Positions 17,992 to 24,551 of a stretch of 52,735 bases of DNA are shown here, piece by piece. The first letter of the stretch is position 1. Every line of letters starts with the position of its first letter. The DNA is taken from assembly GCA_016845305.1 (NCBI GenBank), contig JAERSW010000001.1, positions 1 through 52,735 on the forward strand. The letters are read 5' to 3'. The DNA is from Acidimicrobiales bacterium. Its GTDB lineage: Bacteria; Actinomycetota; Acidimicrobiia; Acidimicrobiales; MedAcidi-G1. Made by a program: the position numbers and the translations under genes. The notes under the pieces were generated by a model. The model did no database searches. It saw only the letters and a list, made by a program, of their open reading frames with translations, and was not told the DNA's origin.

Positions 17992-18810
17992 CTAGGAAGG
18001 GTCCTCGGCAGAGGTGCGGACGCGCTCCATCGAGGTGACGCGGCGGAGATGCCGGCGGTGGCCGGGATGGTCGTTGCTGGCGTGGTGCAGGGTCACCCGG
18101 TTGTCCCACACCAGGAGCTGGCCGTCGGTCCACGGCGCCGCCATCCGGAACTCGTCGCACACCTGGTGGGCGAACAGGACGGCCAGCAACTCGGCACCCT
18201 CGTCGCCGGGCAGTTCCACGATCCGGACGGCGAACGCCGGGTTGACGTACAACGCCTCCTCGCCGGTGACCGGGTGGGCCCGCACCACCGGGTGGACGGC
18301 CGCCGTCTCGGGTGTCTCCTCCATGTCCGGGTAGGCGTGCACCGCCGTCAGGCCGTCGAGCCGGTCCCGCACGTCGGCGGGCAGGGCGGCCAGTGCCGCC
18401 ACCTGGTCGGCGAACAGCGTGTCGCCCCCGACCGGTGGGACCTCGAGGGCGTACAGCAGCGACGTGGCGGCAGGCGGCGATCGGAACGAGATGTCGCAGT
18501 GCCAGTACTCGCCGCCGAACGCCTCGGCCTCGTCGGGTTCCTGGAACACCTGCAGCACGGCCGGATGCTCGGGCACGGCGTCGAGGAACGGGTGGACGTA
18601 CGGGTCGCCGAAGTGCTCGCCGACGGCGACGTGCTGCTCGACGGTGAGGTCCTGGCCGACGAAGGCCAGCACCCGGTGTCGGGCATACAGGCGGTCGACC
18701 TCGGCCCAGCCGTCGGCGTCGAGGGCCCGCAGGTCGCACCCCTCGATGCGGGCACCGAAGCGCTCCGACAGTGGCGTGACGGTCCAGTCGCCGACCCGGG
18801 TGGCATTCAT
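17992..18810 (-). CDS. TauD/TfdA-family 2-oxoglutarate dioxygenase
   Basis: A 272-aa Fe(II)/2-oxoglutarate dioxygenase. The iron site H104-x-D106 is in EYWHCDISFR, and the distal histidine and 2-oxoglutarate arginine are in the segment DNRVTLHHASNDHPGHRRHL. TauD relatives oxidise taurine, sulfonates, alkyl sulfates or carboxylic acids; the substrate is not determinable. A start at 18828 is also possible and adds MWSDAR. I prefer 18810 because the protein then begins at the conserved strand (VTPLSERFGARIEGCDL). No transport genes accompany it. Confidence 0.88.
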   Translation of the reverse strand: MNATRVGDWTVTPLSERFGARIEGCDLRALDADGWAEVDRLYARHRVLAFVGQDLTVEQHVAVGEHFGDPYVHPFLDAVPEHPAVLQVFQEPDEAEAFGGEYWHCDISFRSPPAATSLLYALEVPPVGGDTLFADQVAALAALPADVRDRLDGLTAVHAYPDMEETPETAAVHPVVRAHPVTGEEALYVNPAFAVRIVELPGDEGAELLAVLFAHQVCDEFRMAAPWTDGQLLVWDNRVTLHHASNDHPGHRRHLRRVTSMERVRTSAEDPS

Positions 18811-18877
18811 CCGCGCATCAGACCACATCCCGTCACCACCGCGCCGCCCCTGTCACGGCTCGACCGGACCAAGGGAC

Positions 18878-19329
18878 ATGGCACCCCGGAAGCCCGCCGC
18901 CCGACGGTCCCGCCGCCCGAACTTCATGAAGGACGAGCCGCCGGCGATCGTCGAGACCGACGCCGGCCCCCACTACGACCTCGACGCCGACGACATCGCG
19001 GCCATCCTCCACCACACCCACTGGATCGCCGCCAAGCAGGGGAAGCACGTCGAGTTCTGCCGCCGGAACTATCCCGGCTGGTCGATCCGCGAGCTCGTCC
19101 AGGTCCTGAAGGACGCCAAGGCACTGGCCCGCGAGCGCTACCACTTCTCCGGCCACCGCCCCCGGGTCCACCTCCCCGAGGTCCTGATCCCCGTCCGGGA
19201 GATGTCGCCGCCCGACCGGCGGCCATCCTGAATCGCTACCCGCCCCTGGACGACGAGATCGTCGAGGAACTCGGCGCCGCCCTCCAGGAGTTCACCGCCA
19301 TGACCGAGGCCCTCCGCCCCGCCGGCTGA
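18878..19329 (+). pseudogene. Unknown small gene, probably frameshifted
   Basis: From the ATG at 18878 the frame encodes 117 aa with plausible, non-repetitive sequence (HYDLDADDIAAILHHTHW, CRRNYPGWSIRELVQVLK) and stops at 19231. The adjacent frame, open from about 19201 to 19329, has strongly coding-like third positions and encodes DVAARPAAILNRYPPLDDEI and onward to MTEALRPAG, but it has no ATG or GTG of its own. A -1 shift near 19195-19205 would join them into a protein of about 150 aa. I do not recognise a family. It converges on the disrupted nuclease gene. Confidence 0.45.
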
Positions 19330-19336
19330 TCGACGC

Positions 19337-20254
19337 TCAGACCGATCCCTGCACCCGGGCGTAGAACGCCTTCCGCAGTTCGGAGAGCGACCGGTCGCCG
19401 CGGGCGGGAATCCGCCAGACACCCCATCCGGGTACCGCCACCATCCCCGACACCAACTTCCCGGCCAGCGACGGCGAGTCGCAGAGCCGACCGTCGTCGA
19501 GGCGGATCCGACCGCCTTCGACGATCTACGCCCCGAATGTCTCGCCCGTCGTTGAACGATGCCACGCCAGTCGGTCGCCCACCTCGACGACACCCTCGTC
19601 CAGCAGGTCCGACAGTTGCAACCGCCGCCCCTGGTACATGTGGATGCGGGGTCCAGCGACCGGGTCCCGTTCGGTGGGCTCGATCGGCGAGTCGTCGTAG
19701 GTGCTGTCGATGTGGAAGTAGCGGGCACCGGACTCGTCCTCGTAGGCCTCCACGGCGACGACGTCGATGGGGACCCGGCTGGCTTCCAGGAAACCGATGG
19801 CCGACCGGGTCCGGTCATCGAACTCGGCGGCGATGAGGTACAGCAGCGGCTCCTGAGAGATCACCACCGGCGAACTGGTCCCGATGAACTCCTGCCATGC
19901 CTCGAAGAAAGCCGCCATCCCATCCGGGAACAGCGAGGCGATCTCGTCGAGGCTCGTCGACCGACCCCAGCCCGCATACTCCAGGCACTGGGCCAGCTGT
20001 CCCCGGTCGATCGACCGCTTCACCTCGAAGATGACGACCCGGCCGGTGCCGTCCAACGCCACCACGTCCGGAATCATCGACGCATCCCCGGCCCGCACCC
20101 GGGCCTGACGGCACACCGGGAACAGGTCGGTTCCCGTGAACGCCTCGAGGTTCTCCCAGAGGAGCGCCTCGATCTCGCGTTCGTAGAGGTCGGGTCCGGC
20201 CGCCACACGCGTCAACGCCGACAACTGGTCCCCGTCAGATCGAAAGATCGGCAC
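19337..20254 (-). pseudogene. PD-(D/E)XK nuclease with RAMA domain, split by an in-frame TAG
   Basis: The frame from the GTG at 20254 (GGAGG upstream) encodes a nuclease-like domain (PDVVALD with Asp63, then IFEVKR with Glu77 and Lys79). It then encodes LLDEGVVEVGDRLAWHRSTT, the start of a RAMA domain, up to a TAG at 19526-19528 (codon 243). The same frame continues open for 62 more codons (LDDGRLCDSPSLAGKLVSG, then PGWGVWRIPARGDRSLSELR) to a TGA at 19337. That is the second half of RAMA, a module often fused to modification-dependent nucleases and adenine methylases. A CAG-to-TAG change would explain it. It may be a pseudogene, a truncated but active nuclease, or read through. Confidence 0.7.
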
Positions 20255-20356
20255 GGCACTCCGCCTCCGCACTCGTCCGCTGCCCACAGGCTCCCAGAGA
20301 AGCCGTTACCCGGCAACCGGCACCAGAACCGACTCCTACGGGTCCCGGTACGAGGA

Positions 20357-20407
20357 ACGGCCCCAGCCGTTGGCTGGGGCCGTCAGGCCGGGACTACTCG
20401 TCCCGGC
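20357..20407. repeat. Two tandem perfect hairpins in a divergent intergenic region
   Basis: Hairpin 1 has a 12-bp perfect stem (20357-20368 with 20372-20383, core CGGCCCCAGCC) and a 3-nt loop. Hairpin 2 has an 8-bp stem (GCCGGGAC at 20387-20394 with GTCCCGGC at 20400-20407) and a 5-nt loop. They are 3 nt apart, with no T-tract. They lie between the nuclease start and the NYN gene and may be a terminator/attenuator or a structured leader. Confidence 0.55.
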
Positions 20408-20468
20408 GGGGTTGAGGTCCACTGTACACACCTGCCCCCCGACCGTCATGGCTACCGTCCGTCCACAC

Positions 20469-21101
20469 ATGGGAAACGTACGGGTCATCGCCTACATCGA
20501 CGGATTCAACCTCTACCACGGTCTCTGTGATTCAGGTCTCCGCACATCCCGGTGGCTCGACCTCAGCCGCCTCTGTCAGTCTCTCCTCCTCCCAGGACAG
20601 GTCCTCGAAGCCACCAAGTACTTCACGAGCATGACGCGGCGGTCGGACCGAAAGATCGACCGGCAGACCCGCTATCTCGACGCACTGCGGACCGGCGACG
20701 GCATCACGATCGACTTCGGTCACTTCCTCTCCACGAAGGTGACCTGCCGGGAATGCGGCCACTCGTGGGAGAAGCCCGAGGAGAAGAAGACAGATGTGAA
20801 CATCGCCGTCCGACTCCTCCAGGACGCCTTCGACGACCTGTTCGACACGGCGGTCGTCATCTCGGGAGACAGCGACCTAGCTCCCCCGATCGCCTCGATC
20901 CGGAACCGACTCCCCGACAAGCGGATCGTCGTGGCCTTCCCGCCGGGTCGGTCGTCAGCGGAACTTCGCCGAACGGCACACGCGTCCTTTCGAATCGAAG
21001 CCCGGACGGTCCGGAACAGCCGGCTACCGGCGGTCGTGACCACCGCCGACGGCTTTGATCTCAGCGCGCCCGCGGGGTGGCTTCCCTCGACCGCTACCTG
21101 A
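20469..21101 (+). CDS. NYN-domain (PIN-like) ribonuclease
   Basis: A 210-aa protein of the NYN/LabA-DUF88 family. The acidic metal-binding residues are visible in VRVIAYIDGFNLYHG, KKTDVNIAVRLLQDA and AVVISGDSDLAPPI. A single CRECG motif (about residue 96) may be half of a zinc site. NYN proteins are metal-dependent RNases. I chose ATG 20469 because the family core begins four residues later; TACCGT lies 10 nt upstream. The stop is 6 bp from the displaced 3' end of the acyl-CoA dehydrogenase gene, so before island insertion this gene was the direct convergent neighbour of that dehydrogenase. Confidence 0.85.
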   Translation: MGNVRVIAYIDGFNLYHGLCDSGLRTSRWLDLSRLCQSLLLPGQVLEATKYFTSMTRRSDRKIDRQTRYLDALRTGDGITIDFGHFLSTKVTCRECGHSWEKPEEKKTDVNIAVRLLQDAFDDLFDTAVVISGDSDLAPPIASIRNRLPDKRIVVAFPPGRSSAELRRTAHASFRIEARTVRNSRLPAVVTTADGFDLSAPAGWLPSTAT

Positions 21102-21102
21102 C

Positions 21103-21242
21103 CGCCTCTACTCAATGCGCATGCCGGAGATGGCCCGGGAGATCACCAGCTGCTGGATCTGCTCCGTGCCCTCGAAGATGTCGTGGATCTTCGCATCCCG
21201 ATGCCACCGCTCGACCGGCACCTCACGGGTGTAGCCGGCCCC
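21103..21242. repeat. Left attachment-site repeat (att, displaced copy)
   Basis: It matches 37446-37585 at 135 of 140 positions. The longest identical run, 56 bp (21187-21242), ends exactly where similarity stops, so strand exchange most likely took place within it. The five differences (21114, 21139, 21140, 21183, 21186) are all synonymous in the dehydrogenase frame. Confidence 0.9.
21108..21242 (-). pseudogene. Displaced 3' fragment of the acyl-CoA dehydrogenase gene
   Basis: It encodes the last 44 residues plus TAG of the dehydrogenase at 37451-38665 (AKIHDIFEGTEQIQ, ISGMRIE), identical in protein sequence. It has no start codon and the frame is lost beyond 21242. It is the native gene end stranded by island insertion. 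Confidence 0.85.
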
Positions 21243-21267
21243 GATGGACAGCCAGAGCAGATCAGTC

Positions 21268-21385
21268 GTCTCGCCGACAGGCGAGACACCGGATTATTCG
21301 GTTGTCACTGCCACCGTACGGCATGGCGGTGACAATGTCTGATCGCCCCGGACAGCGCTATCGGAGGCCGTATGGGCCTGTCCGG
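21268..21385. repeat. Cluster of inverted repeats at the island's left end
   Basis: Three inverted repeats lie inside 120 bp of gene-free DNA next to the attachment repeat: GTCTCGCC/GGCGAGAC (21268-21275, 21280-21287), a 12-bp arm with one mismatch TTGTCACTGCCA/TGGCGGTGACAA (21302-21313, 21324-21335), and CCGGACAG/CTGTCCGG (21348-21355, 21378-21385). Recombinase arm sites, oriT or a replication origin are candidates. Confidence 0.5.
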
Positions 21386-21412
21386 AAAACACCTGCACCA
21401 AGAGAGTCGTGG

Positions 21413-21868
21413 CTAGAGAATTGAGCCGCCCTTGGGCGTTGCCCGTGCCTTGGCGAGGTTCTTGGCGGTGTCCGGACGCTTGTGGGCCACCACCTTGACC
21501 CAGTACGGCGACTTGCCTTGGGTCATGTAGGCCTTGACGAGGTACGGCGTCGCCCCTACCAGAATCTCGGCGGCGCCTTCTCGGGTCGGGTTCCCCGTCT
21601 TCTTGGCTGGATGTACTCCTCCCATCGGGATGAGCGTGTTCTCCAACCTCAGGTAGGTCTCCATGCCGGACGGGAGGGGTACCGAGTTCTGCGAGTACTC
21701 GTAGAACCAGTTCCCCGCCTTGCTCTTCTTGCGGTCAATGCCGATCTGAAACGGCCTTTCAGCCGTAGTCGGATCAACGCCTACCTTCTCGAGGAATTCG
21801 AGACCCAGATCTAGTAGGCCTATTGGCTGCCCACTGGGATACAGAAACTCCAAGACCAGCTTTTCCAT
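21413..21868 (-). CDS. Hypothetical island protein
   Basis: A 151-aa protein of unknown family with no membrane segment or recognised motif. The sequence is mixed and plausible (MEKLVLEFLYPSGQPIG, NWFYEYSQNSVPL), and the C-terminal half is rich in Lys (YLVKAYMTQGKSPYWVKVVA). I begin at the ATG at 21868, preceded by AAGGGCGG; the upstream extension is antisense to the neighbouring nuclease gene. It is divergent from that nuclease gene (84 bp apart), so the two may act together, possibly as nuclease and partner. That is inference. Confidence 0.6.
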   Translation of the reverse strand: MEKLVLEFLYPSGQPIGLLDLGLEFLEKVGVDPTTAERPFQIGIDRKKSKAGNWFYEYSQNSVPLPSGMETYLRLENTLIPMGGVHPAKKTGNPTREGAAEILVGATPYLVKAYMTQGKSPYWVKVVAHKRPDTAKNLAKARATPKGGSIL

Positions 21869-21884
21869 GATTCCGCCCTTACCT

Positions 21885-21904
21885 GACTCTCCGGATACAG
21901 AGTC
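21885..21904. promoter_or_regulatory. Operator-like palindrome between divergent island genes
   Basis: GACTCT (21885-21890), 8 nt, AGAGTC (21899-21904) lies in the middle of the 84-bp gap between the genes at 21868 and 21953. A shared regulator site is the simplest reading. Confidence 0.35.
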
Positions 21905-21952
21905 AACTACACCTTCGAGCCTTCCTCCAGCGGAACCAGCCATGGAGACCAC

Positions 21953-22492
21953 ATGATCGCCACCAACTTCGACCAGTTCCGTAGATGGGCGCTCGGCGAT
22001 CTCGTTGACAACCTGACCCGAGCCACGTTCGCCGAGTGGCTCGTCGGGCAAGCTCTTGGCGTCATTGGCCCCGATGAGGTTCGGCTCGAGTGGGACGCTG
22101 CTGACTTTCGATATCGGGGGAAGCCAATCGAGGTGAAGGCGGGAGGCCGGGGACAGCGGTGGGGCCAGAACAAGCCGTCGACCGTCCGTTACGACATTGC
22201 CCGGCGGCAAGAAGCGTGGAACGCCTCGACGGGCGAATGGGAGCCGCATGATGTGCCGCTTCGCAATGCCGACGTGTACGTCTTCTGCTTGCACACCCCC
22301 GTCATGGCAACGAACGAAAACGTCGCCGACCTTTCCTGTTGGGAGTTTCGAGTCGTGGCTGCCGCCGTCCTCGACAACAAGTTGGGTGATCAGAAGACCG
22401 TTGGGATCACCACTCTCGACGGCCTCGCCAAGTCGGTCGGGTGGGATGGCCTCCGGACGGCTGTCGATGCCGCTCTTGGAGGCGGCAGTTAG
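21953..22492 (+). CDS. Putative PD-(D/E)XK nuclease-fold protein
   Basis: A 179-aa protein. The segment RLEWDAADFRYRGKPIEVKA (about 43-62) has the Asp, spacer and Glu-x-Lys pattern of restriction-endonuclease-like folds, after a helical N terminus (FAEWLVGQALGV). A conserved-looking aromatic and polar segment follows (NADVYVFCLHT). It could be a restriction-type nuclease, but the assignment rests on the short motif only. GGAGA precedes the ATG at 21953. Its stop overlaps by 4 bp the stop of the convergent Cys-rich gene, the last member of the defence-like operon. Confidence 0.6.
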   Translation: MIATNFDQFRRWALGDLVDNLTRATFAEWLVGQALGVIGPDEVRLEWDAADFRYRGKPIEVKAGGRGQRWGQNKPSTVRYDIARRQEAWNASTGEWEPHDVPLRNADVYVFCLHTPVMATNENVADLSCWEFRVVAAAVLDNKLGDQKTVGITTLDGLAKSVGWDGLRTAVDAALGGGS

Positions 22493-22743
22493 ACCCTCGG
22501 CGGTCGGCAGGTCTTACAGGGCTTTCGGCTCTGTGCGACCTCTGAGCCGAGGGAGACGGGCAGGATCGGTTCCGGATTGGCCGCTTTCGACTGGCCCTCG
22601 GCTAGCGCCGGGCAACTCGGGGTGGCGTGATACTTCATGCCGCCACCGGAGATGTAGACGGTCGGCATTGACTGCGCCTTGCAGCTCGAGCATGCGGTCG
22701 AGGGGTAGATCCCGTGCTTGCAGGTGTGTAGTTCGTCGGCCAT
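22489..22743 (-). CDS. Small Cys-rich (zinc-binding-like) protein
   Basis: An 84-aa protein with CKHG and CSSCK near the N terminus, then CPAL and CKTCRP near the C terminus, suggesting one or two zinc-ribbon-like sites. Function is unknown. Its ATG overlaps the stop of the DUF5655 gene by 1 nt (TGATG), so it is translationally coupled as the last gene of the leftward operon. It could serve as a DNA-binding accessory of the methylase-helicase system; that is inference from position. Confidence 0.65.
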   Translation of the reverse strand: MADELHTCKHGIYPSTACSSCKAQSMPTVYISGGGMKYHATPSCPALAEGQSKAANPEPILPVSLGSEVAQSRKPCKTCRPPRV

Positions 22744-23660
22744 CAGCTGGCCTCGTAGCTCTGCCGGAAGAGGGTGGCCGCCCGTTCGACGTCTTGGACG
22801 GAGTTGAGGGTCACTTCGAGGTCGCCGGGTGCGAGGTGGCCGATCTCTCGGACATCCCGGGTGAACCCTTCCTCTAGGTCAACCTCGTCGGGATCGACCT
22901 TGAGGTAGACGACCAGCCGTGTCTTCTGCATGACCGGGCAGACGCAGGCGAAGTTCTTGATCCTCCGAAAGGCGAAGTAGGTGTTCAGTGTTCGTTCTTG
23001 TACGTCCTCGCCCATGGCTAACAGGACGTCACGGAGCTCGCCATAGAGCTCCCGGAGGGCTGGGGCGGCCTGCTCCAACGATTCGCTGGCCGTCTTCCAC
23101 GTCTTGGGCTTGTCTGGCCCGGCGCCGTCAGACGCTCCACTGGTCGGTGACGAGGTCGACACAGAGTTCACCAGTTCGAGGATGAGGAAACCCTCGGCGT
23201 AGGTCCGATACCGGAGCAGGTCGATGTTTCGATCGATCTGTTGAACGGCGTGTTCGTCGTACCGGGTGAAGTCGCCGCCGATGCACAGCAGCCGGGGTGC
23301 CGTCCAGTCGATGCCGTCCGCTGCCTGCTGCCCGTAGGTCTTCTGGACCAACTGTTCAAACTCGGCTCGATGGTCGAGAAGCCAGTCGAGGTAGAAGAGG
23401 CCCTGATTGATGACGTTCTCAGACGAGTGCCGCTTGTACTCGACGATGACAGGGGCGTCGTTCTCGTCGAGGCCAAGCGTGTCGATCCGTCCCCGGTGGG
23501 TCTTGCCGGTCGAGTACTCGGTGGCCAAGAACCGGACAGCCAGCAGCGCCTCCATGTGATTTTCGACAAGGGCCTGTAGTTCCTTCTCAGCATCGAAGGT
23601 GCCGCCGTGCATCGGTTCGACGCCCGATGGCTGGACCCGGAAAAGCTTGATGTCGCTCAT
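22743..23660 (-). CDS. NucS/DUF91-like nuclease with DUF5655 domain
   Basis: A 305-aa two-domain protein. The N-terminal half has the pattern of DUF91/NucS-type PD-(D/E)XK nucleases: FDAEKELQALVENHMEALL, then GRIDTLGLDENDAPVIVEYK with catalytic-type Asp, Glu and Lys, then INQGLFYLDWLL. After a Ser/Gly-rich linker (about 170-185) the C-terminal about 115 residues match DUF5655 (LRELYGELRDVLLAMG, RIKNFACVCPVM, LVVYLKVDPDEVDLEEGF). It lies 9 bp downstream of another nuclease-fold gene in the same operon. A DNA nuclease is the likely role; the cognate structure or modification is unknown. Confidence 0.8.
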   Translation of the reverse strand: MSDIKLFRVQPSGVEPMHGGTFDAEKELQALVENHMEALLAVRFLATEYSTGKTHRGRIDTLGLDENDAPVIVEYKRHSSENVINQGLFYLDWLLDHRAEFEQLVQKTYGQQAADGIDWTAPRLLCIGGDFTRYDEHAVQQIDRNIDLLRYRTYAEGFLILELVNSVSTSSPTSGASDGAGPDKPKTWKTASESLEQAAPALRELYGELRDVLLAMGEDVQERTLNTYFAFRRIKNFACVCPVMQKTRLVVYLKVDPDEVDLEEGFTRDVREIGHLAPGDLEVTLNSVQDVERAATLFRQSYEAS

Positions 23661-23669
23661 CGCCCCCCC

Positions 23670-24551
23670 CTAGTCGTAGTACTGCTCGTGGGCCATCTCG
23701 AACAGACGCCGGAAGATCTCCCGATTCTCCTCGAACGTGGAGTGCGTGGCGACCGGCCGGTAGGCGCCCCGCCGGACCCGATAGGCATTTACGACGAGCG
23801 AGGATTGCTCCAACAGACGATCGGCCTCGTCGCCTCTCTGCAACTTGATCACGAGGTTGATCTGCTTGGGCTTCGGGTAGAAGACGACGTAGTTACAGGC
23901 CGTGCCGTTCCTTGCTAACCCGATGTACCGCTTCGTGAAGTTCAGGGTCACGCCCGGATCGACCGACTGGACTAGTGCGAGACAGTCGTCGACCAGCTTC
24001 ATCGTCTCTGGGGAGGCATTGGTCTCCCAGTAGGAACGGTCTGCGGCGACGATGTCGTCTTCTTCCTCATCGGCAAGGGTCTGGTGGTCGAGGATCCGGG
24101 TGAAGACAAGGGTCACCTCGTCGTCACCGACCTCGAGCGCCGCTACCTGAATGGCCACGATCGGGATGAAGCCGTTGAACAGGCCTATGACATTGAAGAA
24201 CCGTGCAGTGATCTCTTCGGCGACGATCACTGCCACGTGGTCGTACTGCGGATAGCGACGCCGTTCGAGGTCCCAGTACTCGATGGCCCGGATGATGTGC
24301 GACTCATCAGTTGCGCCAAGCTGCAGTTCGACCTCGTAACGAGTTCCGGTCTCGCTGTCGCTGAGCAGCAGGTCGAGCCGACCACCCTTCGGAAGCGTCT
24401 TCTCTGAAGCCCGAACATTCAGTGGTCCGAATCCGAGCAGCGAAGGGTCTTCGAGGATCCGTTCCTGCAGCCACTTCTCCGACAGGTTCGGATTCCCCTT
24501 CAAACGGATGGGGACCCTCTTTACGTACTTCACCCCAACCTCCTCATTCAT
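23670..24551 (-). CDS. NucS-like PD-(D/E)XK-fold protein with altered active site
   Basis: A 293-aa protein. The segment LSEKWLQERILEDPSLLGFG, then GGRLDLLLSD and RYEVELQLG, matches the start of NucS/DUF91-like nuclease folds, but the usual E-x-K is EVELQ, with no lysine at the expected place. The nuclease may therefore be divergent or inactive and act as a DNA- or end-sensing subunit. The rest (NVIGLFNGFIPIVAIQV and onward) is unrecognised. I start at ATG 24551 because it overlaps the helicase stop as ATGA; an ATG at 24566 would precede that junction. It is the third gene of the leftward operon. Confidence 0.7.
   Translation of the reverse strand: MNEEVGVKYVKRVPIRLKGNPNLSEKWLQERILEDPSLLGFGPLNVRASEKTLPKGGRLDLLLSDSETGTRYEVELQLGATDESHIIRAIEYWDLERRRYPQYDHVAVIVAEEITARFFNVIGLFNGFIPIVAIQVAALEVGDDEVTLVFTRILDHQTLADEEEDDIVAADRSYWETNASPETMKLVDDCLALVQSVDPGVTLNFTKRYIGLARNGTACNYVVFYPKPKQINLVIKLQRGDEADRLLEQSSLVVNAYRVRRGAYRPVATHSTFEENREIFRRLFEMAHEQYYD

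Noticed and set aside
19526-19528. TAG in the RAMA nuclease as coded pyrrolysine
   Set aside because: No pyrrolysine machinery is visible, TAG is used as an ordinary stop elsewhere (for example the mttB-like, acyl-CoA dehydrogenase and HNH genes), and glutamine by a single transition is the simpler explanation.
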